From positions 8,319,306 through 8,383,305 of the forward strand of contig OZ038326.1 of NCBI GenBank assembly GCA_964035795.1: 64,000 nt of DNA, in the 5' to 3' direction. The position numbers and the translations under genes were made by a program. The stretch comes from Pterobdella sp. o SKG-2022. Its lineage: Eukaryota > Annelida > Clitellata > Hirudinida > Piscicolidae. Below are positions 33,334 to 44,424 of this stretch, in pieces; positions within the stretch are counted from its first letter, which is position 1, and each line of letters starts with the position of its first letter. Below the pieces are notes generated by a model that worked only from the letters and a program-made list of their open reading frames with translations, made no database searches and was not told where the DNA came from.

Positions 33334-34078
33334 TCTGTTCTAAGGATAAAGATTGGTGTGAGTCTGACAGCCTTGTGCAGACTTGCTTCTTATTACGCTT
33401 TTGTTCTGGTTGCTCGAAAGATATCCATTAATTTTGAGGAATTTACCTTTTTACAATTTTGAAATACTAAAAAGTTATGTTAATGTTTTTTTCCACCGAA
33501 GAGACCAATTTCCAACCGCTATTAATCCTTTGTTTCAAAAACTTCCCTTTGAAGTTCAAAAAACCATTTAAATTAGAATATTTACATTTTATTTCTAAAT
33601 TGTTTTAATTGCCACGAATTAACTTATTTTCCACAATTAATATCCTTTTTGAGCGATAGTTGAGTTACGAGTGTCCAGACAAAATCAAAAAAAAACTCGA
33701 TTATTTAAAAAATATAATTATAATAGTGTTAAATGTTTATTTTCACAGTTATACGATATATAATAGTAATGAATTTCACTTTTTAACTAGGTTTAAATCC
33801 AAAAATTAGCAACACACACACACAAAGTTCATTGTTAAAAATCCTTTGCATTTTCGGTTTGTTTTTGAAACATGATTTGTGATTATGTCTGTTTACATTT
33901 CAAATAAATCTTGAATGTTAATGAAAAAAAATGAATATTAATTAGGAAGCTGATGAATATTAATTAGAAAAAAGATGAATATTAATTAGGAAAGAGATGA
34001 ATATCAATTAGGAAGCTGATGAGGTTGGATCTAGGGCGCTGTATTTACAGTTAATTAGGCTCACTCCGTCTTATTAGC
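33334..34078. other. AT-rich flank with a 25-bp ATTAATTA-bearing tandem repeat
   Basis: 33926-34025 holds four degenerate copies of GATGAATATTAATTAGGAA, alternating with an A-rich variant. The remainder is AT-rich with nothing recognised. Confidence 0.7.
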
Positions 34079-34102
34079 TGTGTGTGTGTGTGTGTGTGTG
34101 TG

Positions 34103-34195
<93 letters not shown>
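34079..34195. repeat. (TG)n microsatellite
   Basis: About 115 bp of TG with a single TTG slip near 34102. It is the only long dinucleotide array in the window in TG rather than CA orientation. Confidence 0.96.
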
Positions 34196-34196
<1 letters not shown>

Positions 34197-34261
34197 CTTT
34201 TGTTGCTTAAACTTATTTTTTATTATTCATATGATTGTTGTTGTTATTCGTAATGATGTTG

Positions 34262-34494
34262 CAGATCTTGTTGTTGATCGCCAACTTCCAAAGACTCTCC
34301 CGACACTCTTTGGAGCGAGTATTGAAAGAAAGTTGTAGCTTCGAGTTGTTTGTGACTTTTAGTGAGCAGTGAAAAATGATGGATGGATTCTCAAAATGCT
34401 TTGGGGTTGGAAGCTGACGTGGTTTAGAACCTCTTTGACGTTCCTGTTGAAGTGCACACCCGGCACCACCAGAAGGTGGGTTCTTTCACCGAGC
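34262..34494 (-). other. Two possible exons of an unrecognised gene
   Basis: On the minus strand, an AACATCAG acceptor at about 34495 opens a frame with GERTHLLVVPGVHFNRNVKE and an AAAGAG|GTTCTA donor near 34433. About 110 bp further on, CAAAGAG is followed by CRESLWKLAINNKICN (about 34315-34262). The two pieces can be joined in phase 0. The text is protein-like and locally GC-richer than its flanks. No family is recognised and no further exon was found, so this could also be a pseudogene or chance. Confidence 0.28.
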
Positions 34495-35175
34495 TGATGT
34501 TGCAGTTAAAAATGTGATGGTGTGTGTGCACATACTTGGCAGGAATCAAAACTTCCCAGAGTGATTTGTACCCATGTTTCTCCACATATGTTTGTGGCTT
34601 TGTAGTGACGTGTGTGTGTAAATCATGGTTGTGTTTTCTTGCTATGTGGAGTTTGTGTGTGTGTATGTGGAGCAGGTATTTAAAGGATGTGCGATGGTCA
34701 GTTGTTGTATGGATCTAGGTGATTGGTGGATATGGGTTGTGTTATGACAAGTGGTCGTGAATGATGTGTTCGTGATGGAAGATTGGTAGAGACATTGTCG
34801 GATGAGTGGAAGAATGGGTGTATGAATGGAAGAATGGGTGTATGAATGGAAGAATGGGTGGATGAATGGAAGAATGGGTGGTTGGAGGGATGTGGAAGAA
34901 TGGATGGATGGAGGGATAGAAATAAAGTTATAAAAGAATGTATAATTAGGGCCTTCTACATGGAGGGAAAAAACACCATGGAACTTGCAGATCAATTTGT
35001 TAGAGTTAGTGTATGGGTGATGAAGATGATGGTGGTGGTGATGATGATGATGATGGTAGTGGTGATGATGATGATGATGGTAGTGGTGATGATATTTTTA
35101 TTGACAAGTTAATGCCTACTAAACTCCCTTCAAACTCCCATGTAGGTCAATCATGAAGTTCAAAAACAGAACCAG

Positions 35176-35430
35176 CATATCATCCTCATCTTCATCATCA
35201 TCATCACCATCATTCTCATCATCATCACTACCATCATCATCACCACCATCATCATCATCACCACCAACACCATCTCATCATCATCATTAACACCACCATC
35301 ATCATCACCATCATCATCACTATCATTCTCATCATCATCACTACCATCATCATCATCATCACCACCAACACCATCTCATCATCATCATCATCACTACCAC
35401 TATCATTATCATCTATTTTACTCTCATGTT
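35176..35430. repeat. (CAT/CAC)n trinucleotide array
   Basis: Imperfect CATCATCAC repeat of about 250 bp, directly abutting the microsatellite end of dispersed-repeat copy 2. Confidence 0.93.
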
Positions 35431-35435
35431 TTGAC

Positions 35436-35675
35436 GTGTAGATTAGAAACTTATCCTATCTTCCTCATCAGGCTGTTAGCGTTGGTCCTAAGATGTTTAT
35501 TTGCATATAAAGAACTTGTTTTAGGAACCTAGCCTGATGAGAGCAGACTGATGAAACAGTCTGTGTGGGGTCTTCAAAAAAAATTATCGTGAAGCAAGAT
35601 AAAGTTAGTAACTGGAAGACAAGGGAAGGTTGTCTTTATTTTGGAAGGGTAGCATCCCACCGCTAGCAGGCCTGA
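35436..35675 (-). repeat. Dispersed repeat, copy 2, inverse of 13540-13785
   Basis: The reverse complement of this segment matches copy 1 over its length, including the CAGACTG-ATGAAA-CAGTCTG hairpin core and the facing AGCCTGATGAG boxes, with small indels near the A-rich stretch. Its GAT-array end corresponds to the same end as in copy 1. Confidence 0.75.
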
Positions 35676-36489
35676 GTTGCTGAAGGGGGCTTTCATTGGT
35701 GTGAATCAAGTGGCTTTCACGCAAAAAGTGGTTTTGTGGTCAGTTGTTTTGTGGAGTGCATAGTGCAATCATTTGTCATGACGTGTGCAGTGTGAATGCA
35801 AGTCAAATAAAAACAAATAAATGAAAAAGGCTGGAAAGATAGAAAGAATTAAATGTGTCAAATGTTGGAAAGTAGAAGTGCCATGAAACTCTGCAGCGAG
35901 TTCACCATTTACAAATAAATCAGTCGTACATATGAGTAATACATTTGAAAACGCACACGCACACAATAATGTTATGTAAACAAGGCGATCTAGGGCTCTC
36001 ATTCATTCTTTTCTCATCCTCGCTCAATCTCGATTAACACGCTGTAAATGTTTGTAGCGGGTGTGTGTATATTTGTGTACTGGGTGTTTGTAAATTATTT
36101 TATCGGTTATTTGTGGGTGGTTTGTTTCGGGTATTGCATTCAAATGCTCTCAATTGTGATTAATCTAACCTATTAACTGAAAAGATTTTATCAAGCACTT
36201 TCATTAACTGAATAATATATGAAGCTTTTCTAAGTTTGTATACTTGATAATGTGAGTTTAACTTACGGAAAGCTTCTTATTATTATTCAGTTAATAAAAG
36301 TGTTTGATTCAAATTATGCTTAATTATCATCGAGCATTCAATTCTTCAGATTACTTCCCGATTAAAAAGATGAAGGCAGTCAAATAGGTGAGTCTCAACA
36401 TTTCAACACTCTTGAAACTTACAAATCTAACATCCACCCACGCACAACACCATGTAATCGCCAACCTACATTAAGCCTGGTTGCACAAA

Positions 36490-36680
36490 ACCCCACACAC
36501 CATCAAACCTTCCCTATCCACCATCCAACCTTCCTTATCCACCACCCACCATCCAACCTTCCTTATCCACCACCCACCATCCAACCTTCCTTATCCACCA
36601 CCCACCATCCAACCTTCCTTATCCACCATTCAACCTTTTTTATCCACCACCCACCATCCAACCTCTTTCACCCACCAGCC
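36490..36680. repeat. 27-28 bp minisatellite (ACCATCCAACCTTCCTTATC)
   Basis: About five copies of a CCACCCACCATCCAACCTTC-type unit. C/A-rich sequence continues to about 36895, ending in an acceptor-like CACCACAG. Confidence 0.85.
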
Positions 36681-37199
36681 ATTACCTTACCACATACAAC
36701 ACATCATACACCGTATTACTCACCACCTCCACATCTTTCCACCACCCATCTCACACCACACGACCACCAACACACATTTTACAACCATAACCTGCATCTC
36801 TTGCCACGCCAAACTCATCATCCCACCCAACACCCACCACCACCTACCACACACCACACCCACCCCTACCTCACAACTTCATAACCCAACACCACAGACA
36901 AAAAACATCGAAGGAATTGGGGCATGACTGACTCGGTTTGGTAGAAATATGTTTTTTGGGAGAAGTGAGAGTTTTTGGGAAATGACGTCATTTGGCTGGA
37001 TTGTTTTCTGACAGTTTCATTCAAATTGTTTACTTACTTGCAGTTTATTATTGAAAGATTAATTATTTCATCATTGCTTCAGTTATAATCTTTATCACTA
37101 TTGTTAATATCATTACTTTTTCATCATCCAATGGCCTCAGTTGTTTATAAAATTTATCACATTAAGTGGTGTCAAGTCAATGCATCTTATTGCACTATC

Positions 37200-37420
37200 T
37201 TTCACCACATCCTACCACAATCCACCACACCCCACCAAACCTTCCACATTCTACCACACCCCACCACACCTTCCACATCCTACCACACCCCACCACACCC
37301 CACCACACCTTCCACATCCTACCACACCCCACCACACCTTCCACATCCTACCACAATTCACCACACTCCACCACACCTTCCACAATCCACCACACCCCAC
37401 TACACCACCACACCCTCTAG
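37200..37420. repeat. CCACACCTTCCACATCCTAC minisatellite, about 20-30 bp unit
   Basis: Several copies of a C/A-rich unit, ending in CACCCTCTAG. The next 45 bases keep an open frame (AGSGLARFIGTVTWQ then a stop), so this could precede a short terminal exon; no other exon of such a gene is secure. Confidence 0.8.
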
Positions 37421-37429
37421 CAGGAAGTG

Positions 37430-40400
37430 GATTGGCCAGATTCATTGGCACTGTCACATGGCAGTAATTTTTTTTTTTATTATTTTGAATTTTGTAAATA
37501 TATATTTATTTTATTCTTTTGCTTATATTACTTTTTAGTGTCACAAATAGAATACAAATTTCAATTTATAATCGATTGAATTATAAAATCATGTGTAACA
37601 AGTTTCATTTTCACCAACCTTTATCACAATCAACACTTTCACAAACCTTTATCACAATCAACACTTTCACCAACCTTTATTACCATCAAAATTTTCATAG
37701 TTTCTCAATTTTATTCTCCCATCCTTACACTGTCTTTATCAGCTCCTTTTTCCTAACCTCCTTCCTTTTCTCACCACCACCATCTCATCACCACCATCTC
37801 ATCATCATCATCACCATCATCATCACCACTATCTCATCATCATCACTACCATCATCATCATCATCACCGCCATCATCACCACCATCATCATCACCACCAT
37901 CTCATGACCACCACCACCATCATCATCATCATCACCACCATCATCCCCACACATCCACCAAAAACATCTCAGCTATTTATATGTCCATCATATTCGTGTT
38001 TGCTTACCCGTATGTGTGTTTGTATGTGTGCGTGTTAGATTTGGTATTTGTATGTATGGATGCACGTGGAGGTGTGTGACGATGTGTGTGTGTGTGTGTG
38101 TGTCAACGAAGATGTTTCTAGGTTATTGTGAGTTTGCAATTTTGTATATTTAAACGTTGTTGTTTTTTTAAATGTCTTTGTACTTATGTTTGTTTGTGTA
38201 CGTGTAGGTATATGTGTGTGTGTGAATTTGTGTGTGATGTGTGTGCGTGTTTGTTGCATGTGTTTTACAATAATATCGAAGGCAGCAGAATTCGTAGTAA
38301 GATTTTTTTGTTGCTACTTTTGAATATTTCAAAATTATGAGCACAGTTGTCGCCATTTTATATTTCTACATGTTTATTAACGCCATTCACTTTTAAATTT
38401 CATGAATAAATTAATTAAAATGTCTGAAAATTATAAGTAAAACACTAAAAATAACTTTGAGGAAGTATGAAAATGAGACAAAAGTGGAGCAGAGAGTTTT
38501 TGAAGGTGGGGGAAAGTGAGAGAAGGTAGATGGAGGTGGTTAAAGGTGAGAAGAGGTGGGTTGAGTTGAAAAAAGATGTGTGGAGATGATAGAAGGTTGG
38601 TGGAGGTGGCAAGAGATAGGTGGAATAGGACACAAATCCAACTGGATATGGGGTGCGGTGTATTGAATGAGGGAACGGTTTTGTCAAAGATGAAAACGAG
38701 TCGAGGCTGGATGGTTAAAAACAAACTCGTGTTCATGAATGGAGGTCCATGTTTAAGTGGGTGGATTCTTCCAGATAAGTAGAAGTGGGGATAGATAGAT
38801 AGGTCATGTTCACAAAATATATATTCGACAAATATTTAATCAAAAAATGAAAAAATTGCTATGAAACAAAAAAAAATTCTAAAAGACGAGCAATGACCTT
38901 GAAACAAGGGCATCTGGTTTATTAATGACTCCTGCCTGCAGCATGGTGGAGGTGGTTGGTGGGGTGGCCTGGGTATGATGCGGTGAGGTGGGGTGGGTAG
39001 GATGTGATGTGGTTTGGTAGGATGAGTAGAATGTGGTGTGGTTTGGTGGGGTGAATTGGGTAGGATGTGGTAAATTGGGTGGTATATTGCAGTATAGAAA
39101 ATTAAATAGGGTGCAGTTTTTATGGTCAAGCGAGTGAATGGAGGGCACTGAACTAATTACAGAAGCATGTGCGCAATTATAACTCACTCCAATTAGCTTT
39201 TATCGATTTCGTTTATTGCAGCTCTGCCTTGTAATTGAACTGGGGCAAGATGGCAAACAAGGATTATTTGAAACATTCAACAAAAACAATATTATCATTT
39301 GACATTTAAATGATGAATAAACTAAATATAAATATTAAGTAGAATATATTTCTAAATCAAATCAAAAGATGTAATAAAAAGTAGAATTATATATAAAATT
39401 ACTTTGGAACGAAAAGTATTAATTAACCATGGTTACTACATAACTCATTTCACTAATGCTTTATCATAATGCTAAACTTATGGGAAATTAAAGCTTTTGA
39501 GTCTCAATAAATGTGTTAAAAATTCCTCTTATTTGATGTTTTTCGTTACAAAATATTCAAGAAAAAAACATTCGGTGTTTCTGAAAATACATGTAATTAT
39601 AAAACCAAATTAGAATAACGCCAATAGATGAGGTTTTGCATAGTTCAAACAACTACACCCATCTGCATCTGGAAATGGTGCTGGTTTGAAGATGCGGTGT
39701 GTTGACATTAAAAAGAGAAGTTAGCTGTGAACAGAATGCCCTATAATAGTAAGAGGAAGTGAAGGATGAGGTGAGAGGAGAGATGCAGGATAGGGGAAGG
39801 TGAAGGATGGGGATACTGGGTTGTAGTTGGATGAAAGGAAGTGTTAAGAAACTGTTTTAATGAACAAAAAAAACATTTTAATTTTAAAACGAAATTCGAG
39901 TAAAATAAAAAAAATCAAGTCAGCAAAAGCATGGGCCGTGTTATATGAGAGAGTTTGGTGGCTGAGAAGTTCAAGGGATCTCAGTTTGGAGCATCAGAGA
40001 AGATTCTTCAACATTTATGAATGAAGGCAAGTACAAAAATACTTGAAAAAAACTGTAATATTATTAAAGAAGAGAAGGAGAATGAGAATGAAGAAGATGA
40101 AGAAGAGAACGACGATGAAAAAATAATAAGTAGAATGAGAAAAAGAAGTGGAAAAACCGGAAGATGAGTAAAAGGAGAAGGAAAAGGAGGAAGAGGAAGA
40201 AGAAGAGGAGGAGGAGGAAAGAGATGAGAAAGAGGAGAAGGAGGAGGAGGAGGAGGAGGAAGAGAAGCAAAGACTTTGATGGTGATGATGACTCATCGAC
40301 AGTGATGATGTTTAACAAAGAGTCACGTGGATTTCTTTTTTCAATATTGCCTGTTTTTCCAAAAATCAATTTAAAATGGAAAACTAAAGAAACACATCAG

Positions 40401-40994
40401 TGACTATATCAGCTGAGCATGTGTGTGAAGCCGATTAAGATGAATCTGAAATGTGGATTTTTGGAAAAAAAATTTGGAGTTTTACTTTCAAGTCACACAA
40501 CCTGCTTATGTTTCTCTTCAGTATTGTTGGGTGGATGGATGGATGGATGGAAGGATGAATGAATGAATAGATGAATGGATGAATGAATGAGTAGATGGAT
40601 GGATGGATGAATGGATGGATGGATGAATGTTTGCACAGGTAATTGATATGAGATGGTGCCGCTTAAATTGATAAGATATGGCAGATGATGATGAATATAA
40701 TTGATGATGTATATGGGATGCAAAGATAAAATGAAGGAGTTTGCAACAATAAATCAGGAGCCAGAATGCTGGGGAGGGAGGGGCTTCAAACCCGAGATGG
40801 GGGCGTGGTTCGTCGTGGGCAAGTCATTTGAAGTCTTTATGAGGTGATGATGACGTCATTATGGGGTCATCGTGACGTAATCATGAAAGGAACATAAGGT
40901 CATCATGGATTGATGATGAGGTCAGCATAAAAGAATCATATGGTCATCATAGGATGACGGGATCATTGAGAAGTGATGGAAGTCCTACTAAAAA
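37430..40994. other. Repeat-rich region, no assembled gene
   Basis: Holds a CAT/CAC trinucleotide array (37780-37950), TG-rich stretches (38080-38250), a GGTGG-rich patch (38940-39080), a purine-only stretch (40140-40270) and a GGAT array (40530-40627). Two plus-strand pieces look like exons: one after TTTATTGCAG at 39222 (LCLVIELGQDGKQGLF) and one at about 39922-40017 (AWAVLYERVWWLRSSRDLSL, stop TGA). They may belong to an unknown gene but could not be linked. Confidence 0.35.
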
Positions 40995-41204
40995 ATGGTA
41001 ACTCATCATGACGTCATCGAAGCTGCAAATAAAAAGAAGACATTTGAAGTGACCACTGGTGCCACCTGGCTTGAAGATTTGATTGGAGTGAGGAGAGGTG
41101 GATAAAAAGTGGTTTGAACCTATTGTTGTTGTTGTTGTTATTCTTATTATTATTTCTATTATTTTTATTTTTGTTATTATTTATAATATTATTTTTGTCA
41201 TTTT

Positions 41205-41257
<53 letters not shown>

Positions 41258-41675
41258 TATTATTATTATTATTATTCTTGTTGCTGTTATTATATTATTA
41301 TTATTCAGCTGACGCTGAAGTGGCCACAAGTCCCTTTGTTCAACTTTCTCGATGTTTTCCTTTTGCTCCTTTTATTTTTATTCATCTTATTTATCTTATT
41401 ATTTTTTCCTTTTTCCTATTATTTTTCTTATTCTTCCCCTTTTTTTCCACATAGGAATGCTTAGACTCGCATTTAATTGTTGAAGTGGCAAATATTTTTT
41501 GTGAAAAATTTTATCAGATGCACATCGATAAGGTACATAATGAACAAATGAGTGTGTGTTGCAAATATGAATCCTTCTGTCTCTGCCTTCAATCTTGAGC
41601 TAGAAAGCCACTCGTAGGTTGTTTTCAGGTCCACGTCAACATTTTGAAGCTTTTTATGGAACTGTTCATGAATGG
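40995..41675 (+). CDS. Candidate exons of an unrecognised gene (partial)
   Basis: Four short frames with splice borders and matching phase: 40995-41087 (opens with an ATG; ends DLIG|GTGAGG), 41309-41353 (ATTCAG|CTG ... GAT|GTTTTC), 41455-41532 (CACATAG|GAA ... AAG|GTACAT) and 41629-41675 (TTTTCAG|GTC ...). The first three introns are phase 0. The third piece (SHLIVEVANIFCEKFYQMHI) and the fourth (NILKLFMELFMNG) read as amphipathic helix. No family is recognised. The ATG need not be the true start. Further exon-like pieces with AG/GT borders occur at 45256-45305 and about 45602-45660, beyond a LINE, but their frame is ambiguous. Confidence 0.38.
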
Positions 41676-41774
41676 GTTGTCATGCCACTTTTCGGCTAGC
41701 TGATCAATGCATCTGGCACTTTGTTATTCGGGCGCTTTCATTTGGTGTAAACGGGTAACATTCGGGTACGATGT

Positions 41775-44424
41775 TTAGCCTTTCTTTCGTGACTGAATGT
41801 AATTTTTTCGAACTTTCATGGTGTTTACTAATTTTATCATCAAGTCGTGATTATTTTTGAAATATGCGTCAAGTCCTAATGTTGATATATTATAACTAAA
41901 TTCAAGTTGCATCATTCCTTTTCCCCCTTTGTTTCTAGGAATATAGAGTCGATTCACATCTGATTTGGATGATGCATTCTATAGATAGTCAACTGTTTTC
42001 AGATTTTTATGTCAATTCTTTTTAATTCACCTAAATTCCAATTTATAATATTAAAGCTATAAGTTACTACTGGGAGAGCTAAAGAATTAATTGCAATTAT
42101 TTTATTTTTTGAATTTAATTCTGTTTTTAGTATTAATTTTACACTCTTTTCTAATTTTTGTTCATCTTTCCATGTTCGATCCCATTGCCTTCATTAACCC
42201 TAAGATAATTATACTTATATTAAGTTCTATTGATTAGGGAAGTTAAAGGGAACAAGGCTAGACAGAAAAAGAGTGGAGATAGAGAGTCGCCTTGAAACAT
42301 GCCACTATTCACCTTTATATTCCCAAAAGAATGAAGACCGTTGGAGTTTGAGAAAAAAAGAGTAGTTTGCCATTTTTCTATGAGGTTTGTAAGAAAAGAA
42401 ATGAGTGTTAGTGGAAACTTATAAAGGTGAAGAGAATTTAATATCCACGAGCGTGGGACGCTATCAAACGCTTTTTTGTAATTAATCCATGCAGTGCTGA
42501 CATTTCTAGACTTTTTTCGACATCTTCTAAAATGATTTTATATATCTACAATTGGTCTTTACAGCCAAATGACCCTTTTTTGCAGCCTTTCTACTCTGTT
42601 GGGAAGATGTTGACATTTTCCAAAAATGTGAGTACCCTCCCTGACATGATTGAAGTTAATAGTTTGTAGGTTGTGGATGAGCATGTAAATGGGCGGTACG
42701 TTTTAGAGTTTTTTGTTTCTTGATTTTTTGGGATTTAAAATGTATGTCCTTGACATAACCACTGTGAAGTTTGTTTGGAGTTAAGTAATATTTTATTAAA
42801 GTTGGAAGCCAAACTACCATGAATGGTGCTCAGTATTCCTAGTCAGAAGTTGGGAATTTTATCAATTTCTGGGGATTTCCATTTGAGTGACTTTTTCTAG
42901 TTTTTGGTCACATTCTCTTCAGAAATGTTACTCCATTGTTGATTAGAAATTATTTCGTTGTGCTTTTTTATTTCTTGTATCCAAACAGCCTTCTCATCAT
43001 GAGTTCTTTCATACTCCAAATATGCTTCCAGAATTTTTTGGTTTCTTCCTGATATGGAACCTCTTTGGCAATTATTGAAGCTTGACTAGTTTCACGGTAG
43101 AACTTTTGTTTCACTTTCAAATATTTTATTTGGTCTGAAGAAGTCTGCGTAGACTGTGGGCTTTGCATTTTAATTTTTGAATAACTTCTTTGATGATAGG
43201 AATCTGATTTTCATTTTCTATTTGATGTTTTTAGCAATTATTTTTGTTTTCTTCATTTTTAGATTTTCTTCGTTAAGTAATGGAAGATCTTTCCTACAGT
43301 TTTCAATTTCTTTTGCAATCCCCATTTTCTATTTTAGTAGATACGGCTTAGTGTTCTTACTTTTTTTATTTTTTGTTTTTAACCCCTATTTCTTTCTAGT
43401 AACTGAGACTGTTGCATATACAAGTTTGTTCAATTCAGTCAAATCTTGCCTTAACTTTTCACAAAGTTGTTTTATCGCTTCATTCTCAACTAGAAACAAC
43501 TTTTGAATTTATTCAGCGTGTCAAATTTTGAGCAGAGTTTCACTTTCATTTAATGAGACATAATTGACATAAAACAACTCTTCTGATATTTCTTTTTCCA
43601 TTTGATCAACACTCATCATATTGTTGGATGCTTCGTTTGTTCTAAACACAGCAAAGAAATTGACTCATTTCCGTTTTTTTACGTTGAACCTTATTTACGA
43701 AGTTAACATCATTGTCACTTTACAAAACACCTTATTTATGTTTTTTATAGCAATCAATTGAATATTCATACATTTATTTAAAATAATCATCATTGCCAAT
43801 AGCCATTTCTACATCTTCACTCCCATTGTCTATAACCACTTCTACACCATCACTTCCATTGTCCATAACCACTTCTACACCATCACCATGATTTTTTCAC
43901 TTTTAATTTTTTTTTTCATTTACCACCTTTATTTTTGCTATACTTTTTCCAGTAATTTTTATGCTGCAGTTTTTTCTTGCATCGCCTGTAGCCTTCTTCT
44001 TTATATTTTCTATTTGTGCTTCAGTCAGTTTTTGTTTTTGAGCATATATGTCCTTTGGTTAGCTAATTTATAAGCATCTACATTTGCGATTATTTCACTT
44101 TCGATGTTACTTCTGCACTAAATCGTGTAAGAACCATTAGTGTTGTTGCTTGAGCATGGTTTTTCTAGAACATAATAATAACAGTAAATAACTTCCTTAT
44201 ATTCTCCTCATCCATTTTTTTCTTCTTCCTTTTTGTTTTTTCTTAGATGGATCTGAGGAAGCAGGAATGGAAAGAATCCCGTTTTGGTATCCATTCAGAT
44301 TATGAGTTTGAGAAAATTGAGGTCTAGACAAAAATTTTCCGATCTCATCCTGATCTCTGACTGAATGACGCGTTCCTTGTTTCTTCGCGAGAAGCACCAT
44401 GCGAAAAGTTTCGTCGTAATTCAT
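41775..44424 (-). mobile_element. Decayed non-LTR retrotransposon, RT core partly deleted
   Basis: Reads leftward from an ATG at 44424. An N-terminal part with KFYRETSQASIIAKEVPYQE and TKKFWKHIW lies at 43168-42968. RT pieces follow: AWINYKKAFDSVPRSWIL (about 42495), then IKVNSGMFQGDSLSPLFF (about 42290) and, after the catalytic core, NRLYIPRNKGGKGMMQLEFS and GLDAYFKNNHDLM (41957-41775). Between the QGDSLSPL box and the next recognisable text (NEGNGIEHGK-like, about 42200) there is room for only about 25 residues, so the YxDD active site appears deleted. Many stops and frameshifts; inactive. Confidence 0.85.

Larger units (their letters stand above)
34520..36480. other. Repeat-rich region with isolated exon-like pieces
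   Basis: GGAAGAATGGGTG-type 20-bp repeats at about 34805-34900; GAT-rich at 35022-35092. A plus-strand piece after TAATTAG (about 34950-35003, FYMEGKNTMELADQFVR) and one after CATGTAG (about 35146-35181, VNHEVQKQNQHI) look coding but cannot be assembled into a gene with confidence. The repeat arrays from 35176 are listed separately. Confidence 0.3.

Noticed and set aside
35540..35580. Hammerhead ribozyme suggested by CTGATGA followed by GAAAC in the dispersed repeat
   Set aside because: The bases between the two boxes cannot pair as stem II; only a plain CAGACTG/CAGTCTG hairpin is supported.
36340..36400. Exon ending at AAATAG|GTGAGT
   Set aside because: A stop codon lies directly at the donor in the only open frame, so it does not make a usable internal exon.
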